Origin: Bagarius yarrelli
Taxonomy: Eukaryota; Chordata; Actinopteri; Siluriformes; Sisoridae
Direction of reading: 5' to 3'
Length of the DNA: 64,000 bases
Assembly (NCBI GenBank): GCA_005784505.1
Contig: VCAZ01000039.1
Location: 1-64,000, forward strand
A program made the position numbers and the translations under genes. Numbering within the stretch: position 1 is the stretch's first letter; the number at the start of each line of letters is the position of its first letter. Under the pieces are notes generated by a model that saw only the letters and a program-made list of their open reading frames with translations, had not been told where the DNA came from and ran no database searches. Positions 24,728 to 35,423 of this stretch are shown here, in pieces.

Positions 24728-24862
24728 TATGGCGCCGTGGTGTAGTGGGTTAAGGCACCAGCGACCCGGGTGCTTTTTGGTCCCACTCCCTTCTCTCTCT
24801 CTCTTGTTTCATCTCTAGCCTATCAATGAAGGCAAAATGGCCAAAAATATCTTTAAAAAAAA
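24728..24862 (+). mobile_element. Second SINE-like element with CT-rich middle
   Basis: The head GGCGCCGTGGTGTAGTGGGT is tRNA-like. It is followed by CTCTCTCTCT and the tail CTATCAATGAAGGCAAAATG then GCCAAAAA and an A run. The tail recurs at 52326-52412. It lies just downstream of the parapinopsin stop. Confidence 0.65.
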
Positions 24863-24972
24863 ATTATGTGAATTTGTGTGTAATGTTTGTGAATACTTGA
24901 AGGTGTAATTTATTTCTGTAACATATATTTGTTTCATTTTTTTCTGTGGATTTATAGAATATACACAAGACA

Positions 24973-24973
<1 letters not shown>

Positions 24974-25015
<42 letters not shown>

Positions 25016-25016
25016 G
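24974..25016 (+). repeat. (ATT)n microsatellite
   Basis: About 13-14 uninterrupted TTA units. Confidence 0.95.
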
Positions 25017-26272
25017 GCTATAATCATTATTTGTGAAGAAATCATGCCTACGATTCTCAGTTTTTGGAAACCTGTTTTCACTTTTTTCTGTCACTTTAAC
25101 TGACTTTAATTTTACAATTGATTTAATTTAATTGAGAAACATTTGCATGCTTATGTAAGAAATTGTGTACAATATGTACAATGAATTGACACCACTTCAA
25201 AATATTTACCCCTAACAGGACATTTACAGAATCTCTAATACATATCTTATTGATCCTGGCTGACAATGAGCTATGAAAGTTACAAAAGACCACATTAGGA
25301 TGAATCTTTTGCATCCACCAGTTAATGCTGCTTCCAGCAACTAAAACTGTTTTTACTCCAGTTTTAATAGAACAGAAATACAACCATTTATCAGTTGAAT
25401 TAAAAATCATCTAACGCTTTGTGATATACATGATACATGATTTTGGTACACTATTTTAAATATTTAGAACATTAATCTATTTTAGCGCACTAAATATCAA
25501 ACTAGTGTCACTTTCATTGGAAATACTTTTTTCACTGGTGTGAAAATATTATGTTACTCTTTAACTTTTAGACCATTTAGTGTTACTATCGATTTATTAA
25601 TCTCTTAAGGGAAATATTCAGGTGCCTGTTCCAGGAAAAAAAGAAACATTGATTGTTTATGGGTCTGTTAACAAGTGCAGGTGCTAAGAATGCCTTAAGG
25701 GCTAGTTTTAAGAGATTAGAAATGTGATCTTTCCATCTCCAGCTGGTTAACATTTAAGCAGTTAAAGTGTCGTTAAGTGTATTGATTATAAAATGTTCTG
25801 GATCCTTCTGTAAACAAAATCATTGTTTTTAAGGAAATGCCTTCTCAATAACTTTATGCCAGTGCCAGGAAGTAAATCGATATGATTTTTTCCCTCGTGA
25901 CATGATAGCGTTTTAAAAAAGTCAAGTGCTTTAACGTTTACTGGAACACTTAGTTGTGCAACCCCTAAAGCTATTCTAGGTAAAAACCTGGCTTTCCATG
26001 CAGTAAAGCAGCAGAGCATTAACTTGGTAAAACTTTCAACACTTTCTTAACTACTAAAACACATAATAATCTGTAAAGCATTAAATAATCTACTGAAGCA
26101 TGAAAGATGTAAGATGTGTTTATTTTAGAAATCAGGTATGTTAAGCAAATCTTATCTATCTTATCTATATTTAGAGAACAAATCAAATGATCCAATTTAA
26201 ATTATTTTACTAAATTTTTCTTTAGATATCACTATAGTAGATATACATTTAGTAGTAGTATATATTACTGGC
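25017..26272. other. Intergenic DNA, nothing recognised
   Basis: A 77-codon minus-strand frame at 25786-26019 has no family resemblance I can name. The rest is AT-rich. Confidence 0.45.
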
Positions 26273-26345
26273 ATTTATAACATTTACAGCATTCTGCCAT
26301 ACATCCTTATCTAGAGCGACTTACAGTTATCTCTTTTTATACAAT
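26273..26345 (-). mobile_element. SINE tail fragment
   Basis: ACATTTACAGCATTCTGCCA followed by CCTTATCTAGAGCGACTTAC is the reverse complement of the common SINE tail. Confidence 0.65.
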
Positions 26346-26559
26346 ATATATATAAAATGACCTTTAACAAATCTAGGATGTGTACTAATATTATATTAAT
26401 TTATTAAGTTCCGAAAAAATAATATTTCATTTTCATCATTTCCAGCTGTCAAACATGCCCTAACCCAGCATCATTTAATCCAACTCTTCAAAGCAATGAA
26501 ATAGAAAAATAAATACAATACTGATTAATGATAAATACAATACTAAGTTATAAATTGTG

Positions 26560-26732
26560 GGAATTGGTAGTTTAAGTGTTGGACTGCTGTTTGGAAGATT
26601 GTGGGTTCGATTACTATCACCACCAAGTTACCACTGCTGGGCCCCTGCGCAAGGCCATTAACCCACAAAGTTGCCAATTGTGTAAAAGAAATAAATGTAC
26701 GTCACTCTGGATAACCATTTAATGCTCTAAAT
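26560..26732 (+). mobile_element. tRNA-derived SINE
   Basis: It has TGGGTTCGATTACTATCACC, then CTGGGCCCCTGCGCAAGGCC, and tail CGTCACTCTGGATAACC. Confidence 0.8.
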
Positions 26733-27533
26733 GTGTCTCTTTTCTTCCAGGTCATATGCATTCTGACCTCACCTTTATATACAGGGTTATGAATTTAACT
26801 GTTCTGCAATGTATTTGTGACTCTCTTCCTCTTTTTATTTCAATAATTTGATGTAGGTTGTGTTTTGCAAGTTTTGTTTATTTGCCCTTTAGGTAGCCCT
26901 GTAGCATCTATTTATTTAATAGTGCCAAAATATGCCCAACCCTGCAGTCTGAATTTTTTGTGCCGGTAATCATTAAACACCAACCATTAAGGAGTCACAC
27001 TAAGTCAGACTTAGGCTGCACTCGACAAGGAAGACTAAATTACTGAAATGATCAATTTATTAATTATGAATTAGTTTGATAAACAGTGAGAGATAGACTA
27101 GGGAAAAGTTCAATTGTTTGTAACACAGAAAAACTACAGAAGGTAAGTTTCATAAATAATTTCTATTTTCACAATTCTCACAATTTTACTTCTACATTAA
27201 CATTCAATTAAATTCTAAATCTTGATGTTGCAGTCTTTTTTACACACATTTATAATGTATTGATTTAATTATTTTTTAATTAATTATTATCTCACTTTGC
27301 TTTACATTGTTATGAGTAACAATAAGGATGGGGATTTATCAACTAGACAATAACATTTCATGTAACTTTTTTAAGGCTACTTTTAAATCTGTAATATAAA
27401 ACGGGACTTAAATCTTAAAAAAACACTAAACACAGAAAGAAACAAATATTTTAAAAAAAAAATAAGGAAGTTAGAACACTCTGAATGCAGAGCAAATTGT
27501 ATTACACTAAAGATGAGAGTATGTCATGTAGAT
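26733..27533. other. Intergenic DNA, nothing recognised
   Basis: AT-rich with no coding signal. Confidence 0.45.
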
Positions 27534-27859
27534 CAGCGGTTCACAACAGGGGGGTCCCGACCCACAAGGGGGCCTTAGCGAGCTCTGTGGGAGGGTCGCA
27601 TTGTATTTTAAAAAATGTTAAGCAGTAATCATTGAGGGGAATGATTATATTACATTAGCTAATTTTATTCATGATGCCAGGCATACTGGACCCAGGTGAT
27701 GAAGCTCCTACCAATTTGGGCCAGAGTGCTAGCAATATTGGAAACACAAAATGCAGGAAATACTAAGAGCGATAATATTATTAAATGTGAAGGGAGGGGG
27801 GGGCTAAAATATTTTCTTTGGAAAAAGGGTGTCTCACAAAAAATAGTTGGGAACCACTG
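27534..27859. mobile_element. hAT-type MITE
   Basis: It begins CAGCGGTTCACAACAGGGGG and ends AGTTGGGAACCACTG, an inverted pair typical of non-autonomous hAT elements. Near the left end a GGTCCCGACCCACAAGGGGG block fits the family. No coding capacity; I could not see a clean 8-bp target duplication. Confidence 0.75.
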
Positions 27860-28737
27860 TGCTGTGTAATACAGTGATATGAATTATTGTAGATTTTTAA
27901 CAGAAGCTAATTAGTGTTAACTAATAGAAATGGCTAATATATTTATTCAGCTGCAATAATCACCTCTACAATCAGGCAAAACTCCAAACTCGTGTTTTCC
28001 TATTTGTATGCTGACACAGATATCAAGAAATAAATGTGTAAACAGTCAATAAATTTGGGTATCAGTATGACTTAAATCTTTATTTATACAGAAAAGGTGG
28101 TAAAGGTGGTCATATGTGATTATACATTTTAGAGTACAATTCTATTAATTCTCATTAGGAATATAAAAGTAATTTGAACTACTTAAAATGCAATATAAAC
28201 ATTGGAGAAGACTAATAGAAATGTAAAGCTAGTCTCCATTTTCTTACTGAAAGTGCTGTTGATTTTTGATGTTCCCCCTTTTAGAACTGAATTCTTGTCT
28301 GTGGGCGGAAAACATTTTTTCTTTTGTTGAAAAATATTATAAATAGAATTTGTTTTCTTTTTCCATTTATAAAACATAAATTCGAACTATGAAGTTACAA
28401 TACAAATGTTAAACGTTTATGTGACTATAGCAGAGTTTAAGAATAACATTTTAAAAAAACTTTTTTTGTTCATGATTAGTTTAATCTACATCAGTTGTTT
28501 CCAACCTTTTTCTGTCTGAGACCATTTTTCCCTAAGAAAATATTTTAGGGCCCGCCTTCACATTTAGTTATAAAATAATCGTTCTTGGTATTCTTTTTTT
28601 TTTTTTTTTTTATGAGAAAACATTTGGAAAGGTTAAGACTACAGTAGGTAGAGCATTGCTAACTAAATGTGTGTTTCTTTTACAGGCTTTTATCAAGTTA
28701 ATAATTACCTAAAATCATTCTATATCCTTTTACCTAG
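27860..28737. other. Intergenic DNA upstream of the Kir channel
   Basis: A partial hAT-like end (CAGTTGTTTCCAACC, about 28493-28507) lies at 28490-28560. The pyrimidine run and TAG at 28727-28737 could be the acceptor for a 5' UTR exon. Confidence 0.4.
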
Positions 28738-28761
28738 ATTGGATTTCTGTACTTGGAAAAA

Positions 28762-29874
28762 ATGACACGCTCCTTGCATCAGTTGTTTAGAGACTACCTA
28801 GGAAAATGGCACCACAAAAACCGTCTTGTAGCTAAAGATGGGCACTGCAACATTGAATATGGCAACGTGGGGTACAGCAGTCGTTTTGCGTACATGCAGG
28901 ACCTCTGGACCACCTTCGTGGAAATCCGCTGGCGTTACATCATTTTCTTATTTGTGGCCTCCTTCACTCTTAGCTGGTTTATTTTTGGACTAATATGGTA
29001 CTGGATTGCTCGTGATAACGGTGATCTTTGGTGGCAGAATCCACCTTTAGACCATAAACCATGCATATTTAATGTTTTTGGCCTTACAACTGCCTTCCTG
29101 TACTCTCTAGAAACACAGGCGACTATTGGTTATGGTCTGCGAGTGCTTAGTCCATATTGCCCTGGTGCTGTCGCAGTAATTGTTATCCAGTCCATCCTTG
29201 GTATTCTTATTAACTGCTTCTGGTGTGGACTGGTTATGGCTAAAATTGCCTTACCTAAGAAAAGAGCCAAGACAATTACTTTCAGTAAAATGGCAGTCAT
29301 TTGTCCCAAAAATGGCGCCCTCTGCTTGCAGATTAGAGTGGCTAATTTGCGTAAAACCTTAATGATTGGAAGTCAGCTATATGGCAAGCTGCTTAGGACA
29401 ACGGTCACGCCAGAAGGCGAAACCATAATTCTGGACCAAGTCAATATTGATTTTATGGTAGATGCTGGGAAAGACAATCTCTTCTTCATTTGTCCCTTGA
29501 CCTTGTATCATGTGATCGACAAAGCTAGTCCGTTTTTTAACACTGCTTCGGACACATTGCTTCAACAAGAGTTTGAGTTGGTAGTGTTTTTGGATGGCAC
29601 AGATGAGTCCACCAGCTCCTCCTGCCAAGTCCGGACATCTTACATTCCTCAGGAAATTCGGTGGGGATACAAGTTCCTTCCCATTATCTCCCGCAGTAAA
29701 GAAGGAAAATATTGTGTAGATTTCTCCAATTTTACCAGAGTGGAACCAGTTCCGACAGCACACTGCGCTCATTGTTTTTACAATGGCCCATGCCAACAGC
29801 ACAGTTCCAGGAAAGGCATTGATAACCAGGGTTTCGAAGTGATTGATGTTATTGATCAGAAAAATGGAAGATAA
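28762..29874 (+). CDS. kcnj1: Kir1.1/ROMK-like inward-rectifier K+ channel
   Basis: A tetrameric potassium channel subunit for plasma membranes of ion-transporting epithelia. One coding exon, 370 residues, ATG at 28762 (the in-frame TTG at 28753 is not a start). TM1 is about residues 58-82, the pore helix and filter TIGYG at 121-125, TM2 about 137-162, then the cytoplasmic immunoglobulin-like domain. Rat ROMK aligns without gaps at a constant offset of 20. N151 matches N171 (weak rectification). R168 in PKKRAK matches the PIP2-binding R188. R21 and R291 match R41 and R311. Oddities: Ile60 replaces the pH-gate Lys80, Ala24 replaces phospho-Ser44, and Asp97 replaces glycosylated Asn117. Segments such as ILDQVNIDFMVDAGKDNLFF favour KCNJ1 over KCNJ10/15/13. 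Teleosts carry several kcnj1 copies; which one this is remains open. Confidence 0.93.
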   Translation: MTRSLHQLFRDYLGKWHHKNRLVAKDGHCNIEYGNVGYSSRFAYMQDLWTTFVEIRWRYIIFLFVASFTLSWFIFGLIWYWIARDNGDLWWQNPPLDHKPCIFNVFGLTTAFLYSLETQATIGYGLRVLSPYCPGAVAVIVIQSILGILINCFWCGLVMAKIALPKKRAKTITFSKMAVICPKNGALCLQIRVANLRKTLMIGSQLYGKLLRTTVTPEGETIILDQVNIDFMVDAGKDNLFFICPLTLYHVIDKASPFFNTASDTLLQQEFELVVFLDGTDESTSSSCQVRTSYIPQEIRWGYKFLPIISRSKEGKYCVDFSNFTRVEPVPTAHCAHCFYNGPCQQHSSRKGIDNQGFEVIDVIDQKNGR

Positions 29875-29933
29875 AAGTAAGAATTTGAACATATCTTAAG
29901 TTTCAATTTTAATGATTAATTAACTCCTAGCTG

Positions 29934-29939
29934 AATAAA
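29934..29939 (+). terminator. Possible poly(A) signal of the Kir channel
   Basis: AATAAA 60 bases after the stop. The region is AT-rich, so chance occurrence is likely. Confidence 0.35.
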
Positions 29940-32220
29940 TAATGAAACAAAACCTGTACACAAAAATATAACACAATTACCAGTTTTTACCAGTTTTTGC
30001 TGACAATAGTGTGTCTTTAACGCACAAGGCTTTTCTTATTATACTGGATTTTTTTTATGCTACCAAAATCACGCAGCTTTTGTAGCTCTATATTAGTTTT
30101 GGGAACCTGTGTTAATTTCTGTAACCTGGAATAATTTAGTAAAGAAGATTGTGAGAGGGATGATTTTTTTTCCACAAAAGCTTTTCATAAGTATTTTTTT
30201 CAGGTGGTACAGTAAATTAGCTACTTACATTTACATAATCTAAAATAATCGATAAAGTCAGGCAGATAGAAATAGTTGCTCAATCACAAGTCAACATCTA
30301 ATATCTTTTCCTAACAGCAATAAATAAAAATAAATAAAAGACTTTTATTAATTATATTAATATTTATTTATTAATTAATTAGTATATATGATAGCCTATA
30401 TGAGCTGCCAACTAGAGCTGGCATCTAACTAACAATACAGTAGCTTGGTACAGTGTATATGTGGTTTTATATATTTATCCCATTTACTTGGCAAAGCTTG
30501 AATTAAATTTATAGCAAATGTATAAGCTGATTTGATTTGATATGAAGTTTTTATCCAAGCTAAAACATCTTACGTTAAAAAATATACCTAGTTTGGGTTA
30601 AAGGCTTTTCTTCTTCTGTTCTTCCCTGTTTACTCTTTATTTCTTGTATTGTTCTGACTTGTTCCTTGTGACATTCATCTGTCTGTCTGATCGGTTTGCC
30701 TCTACTTTTTTTTTTAAGTCTACTTCTTTCTTTCTTGAAAATTTGTCTGTAAATACAGGGTTAATTTTAGGTGTGTCATTTATAAAATAAAAAGAAAATA
30801 TTTATGATTTTTATTTTAATAGAGTCTTTGTTTTAAGCCTGTTTGAACTGATCTATGATTAATGTTAAAAACAACTATAACGGTATTTTATAGGGGTTTT
30901 AATTAGGGCAAATTCATAGACATTTTGTGATTTGTGTCATTTGAAAAATTACAAATTAAAATTGATTGTAAAAAAAAAAAAAAAACAAAAATAAAAATTC
31001 CCATAATAAATACCTGTTTATTGTTACTTTAATACTAGAATATTGAACAATGTTTGCATTTTATAAATGAACCTATAACGTTTTTGATTAAATCTTATAA
31101 TAAATAAATAAATAAATAAAATAATGAATAAATGAAAATAAATAATGTATGTTCTTGTCCGTATCTTTAACACTTAAAACTGTCTTTAAATGTTTTTATT
31201 TTCAGCCATGTTTATTTCATAATAATGTTACGTTTTTATGTATGTAATTTTATGTATAATCATTTACGATTAAGTAAATGTGATTTTTGCTTAGTCAAGA
31301 TGTGTACGAGTATCATGTTTTTGCCATGGTTTGTGTTTTTCTGATTTTCTCTTTAGCTTTGATTTCTTCTATACAATAAGTTGACAAACAGGTCTTTGTG
31401 CATGCAATAAACTATTTATTTGATTATACATCTTAGTCTGTTAATTTTTTAGTCATCTTACTTTTGATAAAACTGTTTTTTTTTTAACTTCTAAAAAACA
31501 CAAATACTAACTTTTATAATCACTATACAATCATATACACTGTAAACTGCTACAGATACTGGATATACAAACCTTTTTATTCGGTCTCAGAATCTAGTAG
31601 CTTGGGGTTTTGTTTTTTTTTTTACAAAAACATGAGCTGCAATAACATGAGTACATGTTTTGGCTGCACACAGCAAATTATATCACAAATAATTGTGTTT
31701 TCTTCTAAAATATTTATTAACCAGAGGGTATATTTACACTATCTCTGTTTTAGTGACATAAACCAACTGCTTATTATCTTTCTGACATTTTTGAGAGTTT
31801 AATTATATTATATTTTTATATATCTGGAGTTAGATAAAGTATGTTTCCAAAAATTATTATTCCAAAAATGTTTAAACATAGAACTATTTTTTTCTGTTCA
31901 CAATTTTCTGTTTTTGCACATATTAGAATGCATTTTGTTCTGGTTTTGTCTTATAAAATAAATTAAGTTAAATTGTGTAGGCATCCTAACAAATATTTTT
32001 TTTTTCAAAAACCCCAAACCACTTACACATTCATATACACACCAACACTCCCTCCACAGATAAGCATACAGACTTTTTCTTTCAGACTTGGAACATGTTT
32101 AAATTAATAGCCACATTCACTGGTTATGTCTTAAGACTCTTTTGCTAAATTTTATGTTTATTTTAAATGTTTGTACAGACATATATTCAGTGAAGTTAAT
32201 TATGCATCCTCAAAATATAA
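29940..32220. other. AT-rich intergenic DNA
   Basis: No gene recognised. It contains an (AAAT)n run near 31100-31130 and many poly-T/A tracts. Confidence 0.5.
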
Positions 32221-32222
32221 AT

Positions 32223-32294
32223 AGATGGATGGATGGATGGATGGATGGATGGATGGATGGATGGATTGATAGATAGATAGATTGATTGATTGAT
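32223..32294 (+). repeat. (GGAT)n/(GATA)n/(GATT)n compound microsatellite
   Basis: About ten GGAT units pass into GATA and then GATT units. Confidence 0.95.
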
Positions 32295-32329
32295 TTGTAG
32301 CATGACAGTATACCTTCACTAAACTTTAA

Positions 32330-32620
32330 AGCCCCAGTCACTCAGCCGTCAACTCAAGTGTTCTTCTGTATTGAACAACTCTGAGATGAACTGAAACACT
32401 GACTACAGCCCAGAGGTCAGTGCCTGAACTCATTGTGACTAAATAGAAAATCCCTGCAGCTTTTCTCCAAACTGTGCAAGAAAGCATTACTGTACAATTG
32501 AAACGAAATTACAGTCAAGTCTAAAGGCAAATCATCATCTGAGAATAAACATGTTGATGGTAGCATCATGCTCTGGGCATGTTTATCAGCAAGACAAATT
32601 GGAAATCTTGTTGCCATCAC
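32330..32620 (+). mobile_element. Decayed Tc1-like transposase fragments
   Basis: GAACAACTCTGAGATGAACTG followed by the CAGAGGTCAGTGCCTGAACTC block resembles the C-terminal end of a Tc1-type transposase gene. GATGGTAGCATCATGCTCTG resembles its central GGSIMLW segment. The order is scrambled and stops are frequent. Confidence 0.55.
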
Positions 32621-33321
32621 AGACGCTAAATAAATACAGAGCTAGGTATTTAATTTCATGGCAAAAATACTGGCAATATTGGAACAATAAGGTCATTTCT
32701 TTTGGTTTCGCTAAACACTGAGTTTTTATTTCCTAATTTTTATGTCTAGTTGTGTTAAACAGCTTCTTGTTTTAAACCGAAACGTTTTTCACCTTCACCT
32801 TCATCTCTTATAGAATCAGTTATGTATAGAAGTTTATTTGGGGTGTAATGCAGTGGTTTGACTGCGCCACAGAGCCCAGAGTGAGAATTGTAGATTTGGG
32901 ACCCCCTATTCAACTAGCAATGCCCCCTCCCCCCCATTCACACACACACACACAACACACACACACACACACACACACACCACACACACACACACCAACA
33001 CCCTACACAAAAAAATCCAGAAAATGCAGACTTTTACAATATAAATAAATACGCATTAAGCATAAGTAGTACATATATTTTGATAATAAATAACAAACAA
33101 ATTTGACTAACAGTTAAAACAAAGTGCAAATCAACAAAAAGTGCACTTTCAGTATTAAAATTTTGTTAAATGGCAAAAATATTTTACTTAATATATGGGT
33201 GTAAAAGAGCACGATGGTCACAAGAGGACGCACTTCCCACCCAACACACCCCACTCCTGTCCCTGGCATTTTGCATCCTAGAAAACTACCTATACCACGG
33301 TCTGGCGCTGTCTTAACCCCC
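32621..33321. other. Intergenic DNA with CA microsatellite at 32938-32996
   Basis: A CA array interrupted by AACACAC and CCACAC. No gene recognised. Confidence 0.6.
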
Positions 33322-33388
33322 AATTATAATAGAGATAAATGCAAGTCGCTGTAGATAAGGACGTCTGCCAAAATGCTGTAAATGTAAA
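33322..33388 (+). mobile_element. SINE tail fragment
   Basis: GCAAGTCGCTGTAGATAAGG, ACGTCTGCCAAAATGCTGTA, then AATGTAAATA: the 3' tail of the common SINE. Confidence 0.7.
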
Positions 33389-34149
33389 TATAATTTATTT
33401 TAAGTAAATTGAAACAGACTGCTGCTAATGCTTGGAAGTTAGCTACATGTATTTACGAATAACACTCTGGACGTTAAATCTGGCAAACTTCACTTGCATC
33501 TTGGTGAAACCAACACATGTATTATAGAAAGTCACTGTAAAGGCCATTACATTTTTGCTTGACTTTGGCTATGTTTGGCCTTGACTCTTGTAAAAACTGG
33601 TCACATGAGTGTGTGACTATAAAACCATATGCTACCAACTATATACCAAGTAATTAAGTGTGATATAAAAAATAAAAAAAAACATGGCTCAATCCTCTTA
33701 AGACAAGTAGTTTATTGGGTAAGGTGTGGGACTTGCTTAGAAAGCTGTAAGATCTTATTCCAGGAATGCTAATTGCCACTGTTGGGCCCAGTGCAAGATA
33801 ACCTTCAACTACTCAGATGTATTAATTAGATACGTGTAAGGCTTAATCCCAGTTCTATTTATACCCCTACCCCGCCCCCTGGTCTATGAAACGGAGTGAT
33901 AAGGGATGAAAAAAATCCCCTAAGAAATCATTATTCCCCTAAGACATCACTACTACACCAGTACATGTCATCATACGTGGGGTAAAAAGCTAACTGCCTC
34001 CCACTAGACGTTTATTCATGTAACGCTCTCAGACATAAAAAAAAACATGTTGTGTACAGCAGTGTAACGTTAGCAAACTTTAGCATTATTTCTTTTAACA
34101 AAGAACATGATGTGACAACATAGTCCATTACAATACTATAGTTACTTTA
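33389..34149. other. Intergenic DNA with decayed SINE and MITE pieces
   Basis: 33715-33842 is a worn SINE (TGTTGGGCCCAGTGCAAG). 33840-33920 (AATCCCAGTTCTATTTATAC, then GAGTGATAAGGGATG) resembles the small palindromic element at 54724-54832. Confidence 0.45.
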
Positions 34150-34497
34150 CTCACTTTGCAATGCTATTTGCACAGTACTGTTGTAATTTGCACATTTCGT
34201 GTCTACCTCATCTACAATATGGTTGGCGCTATTGCCTTATGTCCCGTCCTTTATTGTCTTTTTTTGCACTGTCCTTGTTATGTTTGGATTGTTTATCGCA
34301 CTGTCTGTTTCTGCACTGTCTGCACTGACATGCACTTTATGTCTATCCTGTTTAGTGGCTCTTTGTTATTTTGTGAAATTCTATGTTTTGTGTAGCACCA
34401 GGGGGTCCTGGAGAAACGTTATTTCATCTCACTGTGTACTGCATCTGCTATATATGGTTGAAATGACTATAAAGCTCCTTGAACCTTGAACCTTGAT
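34150..34497 (+). mobile_element. 3' end of a non-LTR retrotransposon
   Basis: Alternating GCACTGTC/TTTGCACTGT segments, CACCAGGGGGTCCTGGAGAA, ACTGTGTACTGCATCTGCTA and ATGGTTGAAATGACTATAAA lead into tandem TTGAACC units at 34480-34495. This is the usual 3' terminus of a fish LINE. No frame survives. Confidence 0.6.
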
Positions 34498-34703
34498 CTT
34501 ATACTGATAAAGACTGTTTTGGTAGTCATGATTCAAAAGAGATTTTTTTTTTGTATTATTATTATCCTTTTTTAAACATTCCTACAATTTGCCTTTTTTT
34601 AACAGTCTTACACAAATTATTGCATGTCAAGTCTTTTAATTTAATTAATTAATTTAAGTATTTTTATTATAATTTTTTTTTTTCATATTGAGCGTTTGAT
34701 AGT

Positions 34704-34845
34704 ACATTTACATTTACAGCATTCGGCACACACTCTTATCCAGAGCAATTTACATTTATTATTTTTATACAACTAAGCAATTGGAGGTTAAGGGCCTTGC
34801 TCAGGGGCCCAGCAGTGGTGGCTTGGATCTTCCAATTACCATTCT
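34704..34845 (-). mobile_element. tRNA-derived SINE, inverted
   Basis: It reads ACATTTACAGCATTCGGCAC, CTTATCCAGAGCAATTTACA, then GGGCCTTGCTCAGGGGCCCA: the common SINE on the minus strand. Confidence 0.8.
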
Positions 34846-35322
34846 TTCCTTAGGTGGTATAGTAGATAATACTTAATTTTGTGTTCTTTGATCAGAATTT
34901 TAGGAGGTTTGAGTATAACGACATAATAATCCAACTGCGCATTACAACAAGCATTTTCTTTACAGTTGGCATGCGATTAGTGAAATCAGAGCGCTTCGTG
35001 CGCCATCTAGAGACACAAGATTGTAACTACACGACATATTCAATTCTCTTTTATTCCTCTGCAATAAAGCAATATTTTTAAGTCATTAGACAGCAATGTA
35101 AACTTTTTTGTCAAATAATAACAAGATATTTTCACATCATAGCGTGACGTTTCTCATTTAAACGTATTTTATTTTTTTCATGGGTGGCATTAAACGGAGC
35201 CTCTGCATTCAAATTCAATGCAAATTTCATTCAAATTAATATCTGATTTTATGTCGGGGATAATATATAAAAAAACAGATGGCAAGGGACAATGTAATAA
35301 AACAATGTACTAACTCTGACGC

Positions 35323-35374
35323 TGACTCATTTCCGGGAAAAGCGTGTCCTACGTTCTCCAACGTGCTGACGTAA
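35323..35374 (+). promoter_or_regulatory. Putative selenok promoter motifs
   Basis: Within 110 bases of the start codon lie an AP-1-like TGACTCA (35323-35329), a TTCCGGGAA palindrome (35331-35339) and a CRE-like TGACGTAA (35367-35374). They sit in a locally GC-richer patch fitting a TATA-less promoter. Motif matches only. Confidence 0.4.
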
Positions 35375-35423
35375 CCGGATGCGGAACTAAATTATCCGCA
35401 TAAACAACAACAGTGGCGGAACG

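Noticed and set aside
24815..25094. Poly-Ile and poly-Asn frames
   Set aside because: Translation of the (ATT)n microsatellite.
34156..34489. Cys/Val/Leu-rich frames resembling membrane peptides
   Set aside because: They lie in a LINE 3' end with TTGAACC tail repeats.
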